Shown piece after piece: positions 1-7,980 of a DNA stretch of 29,675 nucleotides (the first letter of the stretch is position 1; each line of letters opens with the position of its first letter). The DNA is from an uncultured Fenollaria sp. (GTDB lineage Bacteria > Bacillota > Clostridia > Tissierellales > Peptoniphilaceae), in the NCBI RefSeq assembly GCF_946221515.1, contig NZ_CAMJVK010000016.1, forward strand, positions 1 through 29,675, written 5' to 3'. Made by a program: the position numbers and the translations under genes. The notes beneath the pieces are model-generated. The model ran no database searches and was not told where the DNA came from. It saw nothing but the letters and a program-made list of their open reading frames with translations.

Positions 1-514
1 TGTCAATCTTGTAGGACTTCGACACAAGCCTTGAAAAATCATAAAAACCGTCGATGAGTTCCTTTAGCTCCTCGGCCTTCTTCTTAATTATCTCAAGGTA
101 CTTCTCGTCTTTAGTCTTCTCGTAGACATCGATGTAGCCCATGATGGACGTAAGAGGCGTTCTAAAATCGTGTGAGATGTTCGTAATCATCAGGTTTTGG
201 TTCTCGATCGAAGCGTTGTACTTTTGACCCATAGTGTTCTTCGAGTCAATGATCGCTTCGATAATCTTACAGATCTCATTTAATTCACCCGTGTAAGAAT
301 AGCTTTGCAAAGCGACCTTAATCTCGCTTGCTTCCTTGTCCTCAAGGTTTTCACGAAACTCTTTAAGCTCTTTTCTTGATAGATATATGGTATACGAAAG
401 ATATGCCACAAGGGCCAATAGTATGAATATTACGCTCACCAAATCTAAACCAAGAGCGGCTACTAAAAAAATTAGCGCCGCTGCTATAATTATGGCAGGA
501 AATATCCTTTTCAT
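1..514 (-). CDS. Sensor histidine kinase, partial (C-terminus beyond the left edge)
   Basis: The minus strand is open from an ATG at 514 to the window edge, giving about 171 residues of a membrane sensor kinase. Two hydrophobic segments (about residues 5-21 and 24-44) are separated by only a few residues, so there is almost no extracellular sensor domain. The dimerisation/phosphoacceptor helix follows with motif SHDFRTPLTSIMGYI; the phosphorylated His is residue 115. The ATPase domain lies outside the window. The ATG overlaps the TAA of the upstream permease (TAATG), so the two are translationally coupled. Kinases with such a short loop next to ABC exporters (BceS/BcrS-like) usually sense peptide antibiotics through the transporter; that role is inferred here from context. 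Confidence 0.9.
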   Translation of the reverse strand, partial: MKRIFPAIIIAAALIFLVAALGLDLVSVIFILLALVAYLSYTIYLSRKELKEFRENLEDKEASEIKVALQSYSYTGELNEICKIIEAIIDSKNTMGQKYNASIENQNLMITNISHDFRTPLTSIMGYIDVYEKTKDEKYLEIIKKKAEELKELIDGFYDFSRLVSKSYKID

Positions 515-1320
515 TAAAATTCTCTTTTTCTACCTACAAAGTAGATGCCAGCCCAAACAAGAGCTATCCAGCCAAGCATGATATAAAGATTATTGTAAAC
601 ATTCAAAATCTTATCTGTATAATTATAGCTTTGTAAAAAGGCAAGATCGTAGCTTCCCATCATTCCAGTTATTGATTGGACAATTCTTGATGGTGCTAAG
701 ATTATTAATCTTGGATCCCATTTAAATTTATTTATAATTATATAAAGTACTGGTTGGAAGATCGACATGGCAACATAAGATATGGCGATGGCTGATGATC
801 TGTGTCTTGTAAGTATTTGGAAGAACAAAACAAGTGACACATAAAACCATAGGCATGGAAGTAAATATGCAAAGCCTATTAAAAAGTTCTTCATCATATC
901 AGCAAATGGCGTAGTGCTGATAGGTGCGATGATTGCGCCGACTCCTATAAGTATAGTGCACATGATGATCATGTAGACTAAAACGTATAGGAAGGAAATA
1001 ATTGCGTTTGCTAAATAAATTTTAATCCTTGATTGGCCAAGTGCTAAGTTGTTGTTGATGGCGCCCGATGCGTATGGTTCAAGCGCTGTAAGGTTCACCA
1101 TTAGAGGTATTAGTACGGATGCTAAGGATAGTATTTGACCTAATGTAAAGAACATCATTGAAAGGTCACGATCTACTCCCCATTCGCCAGTGACGCTCCT
1201 TTGAAGACCTGCAAAGATGTATAAAACAAAGGCGCACATTACAAAACCAAAAAGCCATAAACCTATATTGTATTTTCTTTTACTAATTCTAAATAATTCC
1301 GCTTTCATAAAATTAAACAT
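514..1320 (-). CDS. ABC-2 type transporter permease
   Basis: A 268-residue hydrophobic protein with about six predicted membrane segments and an amphipathic N-terminus (MKAELFRISKRKYNIG), the usual appearance of lantibiotic/bacitracin-type ABC-2 permeases. It is the middle gene of a tight operon: its start overlaps the end of the ATPase gene by 8 bp, and its stop overlaps the kinase start. AGGAGG lies 8 nt before the ATG at 1320; an in-frame ATG four codons later is less well placed. The substrate cannot be read from the sequence. Export of or protection from a peptide antibiotic is the likely role given the ATPase subtype and the adjoining kinase. Confidence 0.85.
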   Translation of the reverse strand: MFNFMKAELFRISKRKYNIGLWLFGFVMCAFVLYIFAGLQRSVTGEWGVDRDLSMMFFTLGQILSLASVLIPLMVNLTALEPYASGAINNNLALGQSRIKIYLANAIISFLYVLVYMIIMCTILIGVGAIIAPISTTPFADMMKNFLIGFAYLLPCLWFYVSLVLFFQILTRHRSSAIAISYVAMSIFQPVLYIIINKFKWDPRLIILAPSRIVQSITGMMGSYDLAFLQSYNYTDKILNVYNNLYIMLGWIALVWAGIYFVGRKREF

Positions 1321-2230
1321 CTCTTCTACCTCCTACTAAGCTTAAGAAATAAGATTCAAACTCTTCCTTAGCTTGATTTATCTCGATGATTTCAACGCCT
1401 GCGTCTTGGAAAGCCTTGAATATTGCGCTGCTATTAACATTATCATAAATAGCAATAACATTATCAGCTAAAACCTTGTAATTATGAAGCTTCATGTCTT
1501 CATCTAAAACTATAGTAGCCTTGGCAGCGTCATCAACCTTGATCTTTGTCGACGTCTTAAGCTTTTCATCAAGCTCAGCCTTAGTAATCTCTTGGATAAG
1601 TCTGCCATTGTCAATAAAGCCGTACTTATTAGCGACCATGTTAAGCTCGCTTAGAATGTGGCTCGAGATCATGACAGTAGTCTTTCTCTCTTGATTAACA
1701 AGCTTGATAAGGTCCCTAATCTCCTTGATACCGATAGGGTCAAGACCATTGATCGGTTCGTCAAGAATTAGAAAAACTGGGTCATCGATAAGCGCGATAC
1801 CGATGGCAAGCCTTTGCTGCATACCTAGTGAGAAGTTCTTCGCCTTCTTGTTCTTAGTATTCTCAAGACCGATAAGCTCCAAAGTTTCGCTAACCTTCGT
1901 CTTTCTGTCCTTGATGTCCCTGTTGATGGCGATGTACTCAAGATTGTCCCTTGCACTTAGCGTTGGAATGAAGTAAGGCCTGTTGATTAAAGCGCCCGTC
2001 CTTCTCCTCGCTATGTTAATATTTGCGCCCGCATCGCCAAGAAGCTCGATTGAGCCCTCTGTTTGGTAGCTAAGGCCAGTTATGATTTTAAGTAAAGTAG
2101 ATTTACCAGCGCCGTTCTTGCCGACAAGACCATAGATCTCGCCTTCGTTTACGGTCATGTTGACGTCCTTCAGTGCGTAGAAAGAGCCGTAAACCTTGCT
2201 TACAGAATTTACTTTTAAAATTTCATTCAT
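1313..2230 (-). CDS. ABC transporter ATP-binding protein (BcrA/LanF-like)
   Basis: About 305 residues starting at MNEILKVNSVSKVYGS. It has Walker A GKNGAGKST, signature FSLGMQQR, Walker B FLILDEPINGLDP and a switch His in MISSHILSEL. The C-terminal extension of about 90 residues is typical of bacitracin/lantibiotic immunity ATPases. The ATG at 2230 is preferred over an in-frame ATG at 2275 because AAAGGAG lies 8 nt upstream of it, and the promoter -10 (2267-2272) sits just inside the longer reading frame. It is the first gene of the operon and would energise the permease encoded next. Confidence 0.92.
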   Translation of the reverse strand: MNEILKVNSVSKVYGSFYALKDVNMTVNEGEIYGLVGKNGAGKSTLLKIITGLSYQTEGSIELLGDAGANINIARRRTGALINRPYFIPTLSARDNLEYIAINRDIKDRKTKVSETLELIGLENTKNKKAKNFSLGMQQRLAIGIALIDDPVFLILDEPINGLDPIGIKEIRDLIKLVNQERKTTVMISSHILSELNMVANKYGFIDNGRLIQEITKAELDEKLKTSTKIKVDDAAKATIVLDEDMKLHNYKVLADNVIAIYDNVNSSAIFKAFQDAGVEIIEINQAKEEFESYFLSLVGGRRDV

Positions 2231-2266
2231 AGTTTTCACTCCTTTGTTTATCTTTATGGTCTTATT

Positions 2267-2306
2267 ATAATACACAAATCTTAATTATTTCTTAATTTTC
2301 CCTTAA
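2267..2306 (-). promoter_or_regulatory. Promoter of the ABC-kinase operon with 11-bp-periodic direct repeats
   Basis: On the minus strand TTAAGA (2290-2295), a 17-nt spacer and TATTAT (2267-2272) form a promoter. CTTAA on the plus strand recurs at 2280, 2291 and 2302, exactly 11 bp apart, overlapping and extending upstream of the -35. Helical-turn-spaced direct repeats at a -35 are typical of OmpR/PhoP-family response regulators, which fits a kinase being encoded in this operon. The regulator itself is not in the window. Confidence 0.65.
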
Positions 2307-2321
2307 GAATTCACTTTTGCA

Positions 2322-2349
2322 TAAAAATAGCACGCCTAAACGTGCTATT
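2322..2349 (-). terminator. Intrinsic terminator of hicAB
   Basis: AATAGCACG (2326-2334) pairs with CGTGCTATT (2341-2349) around a 6-nt loop. Read on the minus strand the hairpin runs into a short U tract. It starts 11 bp after the hicB stop codon, separating that operon from the ABC operon promoter downstream. Confidence 0.75.
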
Positions 2350-2359
2350 CAAATACTAT

Positions 2360-2764
2360 CTACTTGATATTTAATTCTCTTTTTAGCCCCTCTTGCAATA
2401 CCTGCGAAAAATTAATGTCATACTCCATCGCCCTTGCGTTTAACCACGCAGGCACAGTCACAGTTCTACTTACACTCTTGTTTATATTTGCCTTTCTAAT
2501 ACTTGGCATATATACATCAACAAGAAGGCTCTTTTCATTATCAGCAAGCTTTAACTCGTTTAATGGCGTAGGAGCTGGTATCTCTTCACCATCTTCTTCT
2601 AAGCCATTCATAACCATGCCTAGTAGTTCACGTGCTGACATTTGAGCATCTTCATCATCTACGCCGCTTGTAGCAACATCTAAATCAGGAAATACAACAG
2701 CTATTTCTCTGCCATCTTCGTATATGAATTTTGCAGGATAACAATATCTTTCTTTTAATTTCAT
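2360..2764 (-). CDS. hicB: HicB-family antitoxin
   Basis: A 134-residue protein. Its N-terminal half has the HicB partial-RNase-H-like fold signature (YPAKFIYEDGREIAVVFPDL, then SARELLGMVMNGLEEDG). Its C-terminal part (VTVPAWLNARAMEYDINFSQ, then LQEGLKREL) looks like a ribbon-helix-helix DNA-binding segment. It is the second gene after hicA, 33 bp downstream, with AAGGGG (AAAAGGGGTG) upstream of the ATG. HicB neutralises the HicA mRNA interferase and represses its own promoter. The palindrome at 3023-3040 is the likely operator. Confidence 0.88.
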   Translation of the reverse strand: MKLKERYCYPAKFIYEDGREIAVVFPDLDVATSGVDDEDAQMSARELLGMVMNGLEEDGEEIPAPTPLNELKLADNEKSLLVDVYMPSIRKANINKSVSRTVTVPAWLNARAMEYDINFSQVLQEGLKRELNIK

Positions 2765-2797
2765 AAAAACACCCCTTTTATAATAGGAAGCACATGG

Positions 2798-2995
2798 CTA
2801 TTTAAATTTTATCCCCGCTTGTCTCTCAATTGATTTTAATGTTGGTATTGGCACATCCTTATCAGGATGCTTCACAGTAACACGTCCCTTTTTAAACTTA
2901 TGCTTAAATTGGTGGTGACTGCCTTCTATATCGACTAAATACCAACCATCGTCCATCAATTGTCTTATGAGCTCTCTTGAACTATAACTCTTCAT
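2798..2995 (-). CDS. hicA: HicA-family mRNA interferase toxin
   Basis: A 65-residue protein with the HicA double-stranded-RNA-binding fold signature: SSRELIRQLMDDGW, then GSHHQFKH and RVTVKHPDKDVP, then TLKSIERQAG. The catalytic His is in the GSH motif (His27). The ATG at 2995 is chosen because AGGAGG lies 6 nt upstream; an in-frame ATG ten codons earlier lacks a ribosome site and lies at the -10 region. As in most hicAB loci, the toxin gene precedes the antitoxin gene. All residues expected for an intact toxin are visible. Confidence 0.88.
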   Translation of the reverse strand: MKSYSSRELIRQLMDDGWYLVDIEGSHHQFKHKFKKGRVTVKHPDKDVPIPTLKSIERQAGIKFK

Positions 2996-3006
2996 TCTTT
3001 GCCTCC

Positions 3007-3044
3007 TACAATCATATTGTAGCACATATTATTATATGTGTCAA
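3007..3044 (-). promoter_or_regulatory. hicAB promoter and candidate HicB operator
   Basis: Minus-strand TTGACA (3039-3044), 17-nt spacer, TACAAT (3016-3021): a near-consensus promoter. The spacer is filled by a perfect dyad CACATAT-TATT-ATATGTG (3023-3040), and a second dyad TACAAT-CAT-ATTGTA (3007-3021) covers the -10. Both sit where an autoregulating antitoxin would block RNA polymerase. Confidence 0.75.
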
Positions 3045-3127
3045 GAGCTGTTTACTCAAACAATATTTATTTCTTAGATAAAGAAGAACCTCACCCATCA
3101 TCAATGCTAAAGCTTTGGATGGGTCCC

Positions 3128-3246
3128 GGCCGTAAGTTTAATCAAATCGACGTTCACTTCGTTGCGTCTCTTTGTAAACTCTGGCATAAGGCATGCATAG
3201 CCAATCGAACATCGCCAAACTCGTTCTCTTGGTGCATGGACTTAAG
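3128..3246 (+). repeat. Dispersed intergenic repeat, copy A
   Basis: About 119 bp from GGCCGTAAGTTTAATCAAA to GTGCATGGACTTAAG. It is highly similar to copy B (3304-3421) and, in inverted orientation, to copy C (15817-15934). Shared internal blocks include TTTGTAAACTCTGGCATAAG and GGCATGCATA. The copies are non-coding and confined to intergenic DNA here. Confidence 0.85.
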
Positions 3247-3303
3247 AACCTTGGTGCTTCGCACTTGTGATGATTGGGCGATGTGGACTGACGATGCAAG
3301 CTT

Positions 3304-3421
3304 GGCCGTAAGTTTAATCAAAGCTATGTTCACTACGCTCCATACCTTTGTAAACTCTGGCATAAGGCATGCATATCCAATCGAGCTTCGCTTCGCTTGC
3401 TCTCTTGGTGCATGGACTTAA
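3304..3421 (+). repeat. Dispersed intergenic repeat, copy B
   Basis: A direct repeat of copy A, 176 bp downstream of it, with the same ends (GGCCGTAAGTTTAATCAAA and GGTGCATGGACTTAA). It is diverged in the middle, where GCTTCGCTTCGCTTGC replaces the copy A sequence after CCAATCGA. Confidence 0.85.
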
Positions 3422-3666
3422 CTGTATAGTGCATACTCGAGCATTGCACATCAAAAAGTGTTTTCCTTCGCTTGCTCGTCTACAAAAACTGAAAATTTCT
3501 AAGCTTGTTCACCTGTGAGCCCATATTCGTTCGCTTCGCTCAACTAGATGGTCTCACGGGCGGCTCACTTCACTAAGAAATTAAAACAGTTTTTTCCGAA
3601 TGCTACGCTCGTGAAAATCACTTTTCTCACTATTAGCCTCAGGCGCAAATCGAATGCGAAAGAGCC

Positions 3667-3695
3667 TTGCTAATAGGCCGTGATTGTGTTATAAT
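3667..3695 (+). promoter_or_regulatory. Promoter of the MATE gene
   Basis: TTGCTA (3667-3672), 17-nt spacer, TATAAT (3690-3695). Transcription would start near 3702, only a few nt before the AAGGGAGG ribosome site at 3706-3713. The promoter therefore excludes any translation start at 3667. Confidence 0.7.
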
Positions 3696-3720
3696 CTTAT
3701 ATATCAAGGGAGGTCTTACT

Positions 3721-5031
3721 ATTAGCATCAAGAAAAAGTTTTTCTCCTACATGATACCTTCGCTGTCGGCGATGATCATCTTCAGCCTATATTCAATGGT
3801 TGACGGCTTCTTCGTGAGCAAGTTCGTCGGCGTCGATGCCCTAAGCGCAGTCAATCTTTCAATGCCTTTCGTAAACATCGTTTTTGCGCTTGGGATAATA
3901 GCTGCAGTCGGCTCGCAGACTATGTGCGGAGTATTTATCGGCAGAAAAAACTATATGAAGGCTAATAAAATTTTTAGCTTCAACATAAAAACTGTAACAA
4001 TATTTTCATTGCTACTAACAGCACTATTCTACTTTAATCTAGATAGGATAGCGAGCCTTTTGGGTGCAAGTGGTGATCTAAAGCCGCTAGTTTTGGAATA
4101 CATCGGTAAAATCGTGTATTTTGTGCCATTCCTAATGATTTCATATAACTTCGAGGTCTTGGTCAAGGTCGATGGCTTTCCGCGCTTGGCGGTCGTAACA
4201 GTTATCACATGCGGCTTAAGTAACGTAATTTTGGACTACGTCTTCGTCGGGCTCATGGGCATGGGCCTCGCAGGTGCAGCAATTGCAACGGGTATATCGC
4301 AAGTCATCTCGACCGTGGTCTACTTAATTCACTTCACCATCGGCAAGTCGAATCTTGAGTTCACCCATGTAAAATTCTCGATTGAAACGCTTAAATCCAT
4401 CTTCACGCTTGGTGTTGGCGATTTCGTTTCAGAGGTCGGCATCGCGATGATAGTACTGTTCTACAATTTATTCATAATCAGGTTTTTGGGCGAAAAATCC
4501 ATTGCCACTTTCTCGGTTATTAGCTACGTCAATCAGCTTGCCCTCACTTGTTTTGCGGGCATAACGCAAGGCACACAGCCACTTCTAAGCTATTACTATG
4601 GTAAAAAGGATTACGATAGCCTCAAAAAGCTTTATAGGATGGCGACTGCGGCGATATTTGTAACTGGACTGGTCTTTTTAACAGCCTCACAGCTATTGCC
4701 AGAGAAAATATTTAGAATATTTTTGGACGTAGACGCGGAGACCATGGCCTACTCGGTAGAATCGCTTCGTAAATTCTCGATATCCTTCATGATAACAGGC
4801 TTCAACGTCTTGATAGCAGCCGTTTGCGTGTCATTTTTAAAGCCAAAGTACTCGGTTATAATCAACGTTTTGAGAAGCTTCGTGACAATATACTTGGCGC
4901 TTTTCGTCTTGACAATGATCGAGCCAAGGCTAATATGGTTTGCTTCGGCACTATCAGAGGGCGTAACACTAATATTTGCATACTATTTCTATAAGAAGCT
5001 TAGTCGCGAAAATCAAGAGAAATACGAATAA
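3721..5031 (+). CDS. MATE family efflux transporter
   Basis: About 437 residues with around 12 membrane segments and the MATE opening FFSYMIPSLSAMIIFSLYSM then VDGFFVSKFVG. The second half repeats the fold (FTLGVGDFVSEVGIAMIVLFYN, with AGITQGTQPLLSYYYG). Such proteins export cationic drugs or metabolites using an Na+ or H+ gradient; the substrate is not readable. No ATG, GTG or TTG fits the ribosome site: AAGGGAGG (3706-3713) is 7 nt before an in-frame ATT (3721), which would give MSIKKKFFSYM, the usual MATE N-terminus. The upstream in-frame TTG (3667) lies inside the promoter. An ATT start, or an altered ATG, is the best reading. The gene stands alone and ends at a shared terminator. Confidence 0.88.
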   Translation: MSIKKKFFSYMIPSLSAMIIFSLYSMVDGFFVSKFVGVDALSAVNLSMPFVNIVFALGIIAAVGSQTMCGVFIGRKNYMKANKIFSFNIKTVTIFSLLLTALFYFNLDRIASLLGASGDLKPLVLEYIGKIVYFVPFLMISYNFEVLVKVDGFPRLAVVTVITCGLSNVILDYVFVGLMGMGLAGAAIATGISQVISTVVYLIHFTIGKSNLEFTHVKFSIETLKSIFTLGVGDFVSEVGIAMIVLFYNLFIIRFLGEKSIATFSVISYVNQLALTCFAGITQGTQPLLSYYYGKKDYDSLKKLYRMATAAIFVTGLVFLTASQLLPEKIFRIFLDVDAETMAYSVESLRKFSISFMITGFNVLIAAVCVSFLKPKYSVIINVLRSFVTIYLALFVLTMIEPRLIWFASALSEGVTLIFAYYFYKKLSRENQEKYE

Positions 5032-5041
5032 TATAGACATG

Positions 5042-5076
5042 AAAAAACTGTGAGATTCGATTCCCACAGTTTTTTT
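5042..5076. terminator. Bidirectional terminator between MATE and M16C genes
   Basis: AAAAAACTGTG (5042-5052) pairs with CACAGTTTTTT (5065-5075), giving an A-run/T-run on both sides, so it can stop transcription from either convergent gene. Confidence 0.85.
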
Positions 5077-5120
5077 AATTTTATCTTCTATTTTATATAC
5101 TTATCTTACATTTATTAAAT

Positions 5121-7961
5121 TTAACGAATATCTATTATATTATCGTACTCTATTCCATCTTCCGACTCAGGTCCTATAACAGCAATTGGAGCATCTTCGA
5201 GTCTCTTCAACTTATCCACGTACTTTTCCTTCAATTTATTCAAATCTGTATCCAAAATCTCTCTATAAGCCTTCAAATCGTCTTCTTCTGTCATGCCTTG
5301 TAGCATTCTCACGAAGGCAAGTTTGCCTTTTTGGCCCTTGCCGTAAGCCTTATTGAACTTCAATGTCGAAGCGATCTTCCTTCTCTCAAGCTCGTCTTGG
5401 TCAAGCTCGCAGCCCTCCAAGAACTCGGCGGACTTCCTCATGACGCCTAAGCTTCTCGCAACGTGCGGATCTCTAAAGGTAAACTCTGCAAGGTAGTCAA
5501 GCCCAGAGTTTAAGCCATCGCCATATGCACCGCCCTTGGCGCGGATCTCTGTGTGTAGGTAGTCGTTCGACAGTATTTGTCTTAAAACTTCTACATCGCC
5601 GTCGTTATCACTATCTAGGTCAGTCGCCATACCATTGAAGTAGACCTTAGATGAAACGATAAACTTAGTATTTTTCTTTTCCATTTTCTTTTCTACGTTT
5701 ATGGCTGGACCGTCTATGCTCTCAAGTGAAGCTTCAAGTTCAGCTATAGCCTTATCTAGCTCAGCTATTCTTCCTTCAAAAGAATAGTGGGAGATAAAGC
5801 CTTCTTTTCTAAACATAGTCTTCATTAGTCTTTCATAGTCTTTTATCTCTTCGTCCTTAAGCTCATCGAAGTTTGCCTTCAATTCTTTAAGGTGAATGAA
5901 CTTTTCTATGCCATGAAGTTTTAGCGTAAGTCTCTCTTTTTCAAGGCTTTGCGCCTTTGCTACATCCATGGCGATGGCTGGGGCGATGTTTAGTACGTTG
6001 TTATCAAAGTCTGAAACGCTTTCCAAAACGTTCATCTTAAGGACTTTTTCATCGCTCGGATCGGAGCACTTGATGATCTCGTCAATAAGCTTCATCGCGC
6101 TAACTGCCTTATCCTTCGTAAACTTCGCGCTGCATTGCACAAATGGAGTCAATTTGCCGTTCTTATAGTTTTTCACAACGCTTGCAGCAAAATTTATCGC
6201 GCCAGTAGTTTTGAATATGTCGGTCTCAAGCTTTTCTCTCGATGACTTCTCTGTCTTGATGTCAGCAAGGAGATCAACTAAATTAGCGACTTTCACGTAG
6301 TCCTCTTCGGCAATGTGAGAAATGTCGAAGAATAGGTTTAGGTAGCAGATTTTGCTATCTTCCTTAGAGTAATAAGCTGAGTCAGAAATCTTCTCAAGCG
6401 GAAGCTTTTCAATATCACGTGGCAAATCGCTTAGCTTAAGTGTCGGTATGCTAGCAAGCGCCTCTTTGCTGTCTCCTGCCTCTTGCATAGACTTAAGGTC
6501 TTCATTTTCCTTAATTAGCGCCTCTAGCTCCTCATCCGAAAGATTTGCCTTGTACTCATCAAGCGCCTTTCTCTCAGCCTCGTCCCTGTCCTTGTAAAAA
6601 TCTTTCACTGGATAAAAATCAATCAGCTTAGGATCTTTGTGCACCTCTTTCACGAAGTTTATAAAAGCACTTTGGTCCTTCTTAAGCTCCTCAAGCGTAG
6701 CATTATACGCAAAGGCAGCCCGTGGCGACTTATCAAATAGCCACATAGCCACAGCTTTTAGCGCAAGTGCAATGCCCTTTGTTGCAGTATTTGCAAACTC
6801 TTTAAGAGTGAAGTCCATTAAATTAAGCGCTGAATCATATATATCGCCATTGATGCGGCCAGCCTTGATATTTTCAAGCTCTTCTTCTACAGCATCTTTG
6901 AAAATATCCGCCTTGCCGCCATCTGCGTCTTTTAAAATCATATTTATGTCAGTGAAATTGCCATTACCATAGCCATAGTTGGAGTAACTTAGTAAATCAC
7001 TCGCGATGCCCATCTCTTGGATCTTCTTCTTAAGCGGCGAATTTGAGAAATAGCTTAGGTACTTACTCAAAAACTCTGTCATAATGCTGTCGCGAGTATT
7101 GTCGATATCGCCTGTGATGAAGCTATATGCATAATTGTGCTTGTCGGAGACATCGTTTGGGTAAGCGCATTCGATAAATTTTTTACTGTCCTTCGCTAAA
7201 GTCATGCCTATCTTGTTCGGAATTTCCTTGTAATCGTAAGCCGATAGGAACTCGTCAAGATGTTCTAATTCCTCGTCTACATCGCCATCGCCATATAAAA
7301 CTGTGAAGGAATTCGATGGGTGGTAGTGCCTCTTGTAGTAGCCAAGAAGCTCATCGTAAGTAAGTTTGATGATCTCGTAAGGGTCGCCGCCTGAGTTGAA
7401 AGCGGGATAATTACCGGGATACATCTCCTCTTGCATCGCTTGGTAGATGAACTCTTCAGAGGAGGACATAGCGCCCTTCATCTCGTTATAAACAACGCCT
7501 TGGTACTGTATTTCGTCATCTTTATTAAAAATTTCGCGTCTAGTTCCTTCTTGAAGGAAGACTCTTTTGTCCGTTAATAGTCTTGGATTGAAGACAGCAT
7601 CTAGGTAAACGTCCATCAAATTGTAAAAGTCCTTCGCATTTCTTGATGAAATCGGATAAACTGTCATGTTTTGGAAAGTCATCGCGTTCAAAAACGTTGC
7701 AAGTGACGACTTTGCAAGGTCCATGAAGGGCTCCTTCGTTGTGTATTTCTTCGAGCCCGACAAAACTGCGTGCTCAATTATGTGCATTATGCCCTTTGAA
7801 TTCTCTGGAATCGTTCTAAATCCTATCATGAAGGCCTTGTTGTCATCGTCGTTTTCAAATTTGATGACCCTAGCCTTAGTCTTATTGTGCGTAAAAATCT
7901 TGTACGCAGAACTTATTTCGTCTATAAATCCACTCTCTACTAGAGAAAATTTTTCGTTCAT
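5121..7961 (-). CDS. M16C family zinc metallopeptidase (presequence protease-like)
   Basis: A 946-residue protein of the insulinase clan, subfamily M16C, whose single-chain two-lobed members close around and degrade peptides of roughly 10-65 residues. The inverted zinc motif HIIEH is at residues 60-64 (ligands His60, His64; catalytic Glu63), and the third ligand is probably Glu160 in VVYNEMKGAMSS. The C-terminal half is the M16C-associated and second inactive lobe, with the conserved RAKGGAYG near residue 808. There is no signal peptide, so it is probably cytoplasmic and clears imported or endogenous peptides. It is the second gene after ybaK, 19 bp downstream, with GAGGTGA before the ATG. 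Length matches the family. Confidence 0.93.
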   Translation of the reverse strand: MNEKFSLVESGFIDEISSAYKIFTHNKTKARVIKFENDDDNKAFMIGFRTIPENSKGIMHIIEHAVLSGSKKYTTKEPFMDLAKSSLATFLNAMTFQNMTVYPISSRNAKDFYNLMDVYLDAVFNPRLLTDKRVFLQEGTRREIFNKDDEIQYQGVVYNEMKGAMSSSEEFIYQAMQEEMYPGNYPAFNSGGDPYEIIKLTYDELLGYYKRHYHPSNSFTVLYGDGDVDEELEHLDEFLSAYDYKEIPNKIGMTLAKDSKKFIECAYPNDVSDKHNYAYSFITGDIDNTRDSIMTEFLSKYLSYFSNSPLKKKIQEMGIASDLLSYSNYGYGNGNFTDINMILKDADGGKADIFKDAVEEELENIKAGRINGDIYDSALNLMDFTLKEFANTATKGIALALKAVAMWLFDKSPRAAFAYNATLEELKKDQSAFINFVKEVHKDPKLIDFYPVKDFYKDRDEAERKALDEYKANLSDEELEALIKENEDLKSMQEAGDSKEALASIPTLKLSDLPRDIEKLPLEKISDSAYYSKEDSKICYLNLFFDISHIAEEDYVKVANLVDLLADIKTEKSSREKLETDIFKTTGAINFAASVVKNYKNGKLTPFVQCSAKFTKDKAVSAMKLIDEIIKCSDPSDEKVLKMNVLESVSDFDNNVLNIAPAIAMDVAKAQSLEKERLTLKLHGIEKFIHLKELKANFDELKDEEIKDYERLMKTMFRKEGFISHYSFEGRIAELDKAIAELEASLESIDGPAINVEKKMEKKNTKFIVSSKVYFNGMATDLDSDNDGDVEVLRQILSNDYLHTEIRAKGGAYGDGLNSGLDYLAEFTFRDPHVARSLGVMRKSAEFLEGCELDQDELERRKIASTLKFNKAYGKGQKGKLAFVRMLQGMTEEDDLKAYREILDTDLNKLKEKYVDKLKRLEDAPIAVIGPESEDGIEYDNIIDIR

Positions 7962-7980
7962 TAAATCACCTCAATTATCC

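Larger units (their letters stand above)
3045..3666. other. Repeat-rich intergenic region without a convincing gene
   Basis: About 620 bp between hicA and the MATE gene. Open frames of up to 127 codons exist on both strands, but they read through repeated DNA in different frames in different copies, have no ribosome binding site and match nothing I recognise. The stretch holds two copies of a dispersed repeat (3128-3246 and 3304-3421), a short segment also found near 16106 (CATTGCACATC at 3442), and a GTGAGCC/GGCTCAC dyad (3515-3521 with 3562-3568). Base composition is clearly more GC-rich than the flanks. Confidence 0.6.

Noticed and set aside
3154..3363. A 69-codon minus-strand frame containing MHALCQSLQRDA
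   Set aside because: The same peptide appears in copies A and C only because the DNA is repeated; copy B changes frame, so there is no sign of selection on a protein.
3038..3421. A 127-codon plus-strand open frame between hicA and the MATE gene
   Set aside because: It runs through two copies of a dispersed repeat, has no ribosome binding site, and related copies read in other frames with stops.
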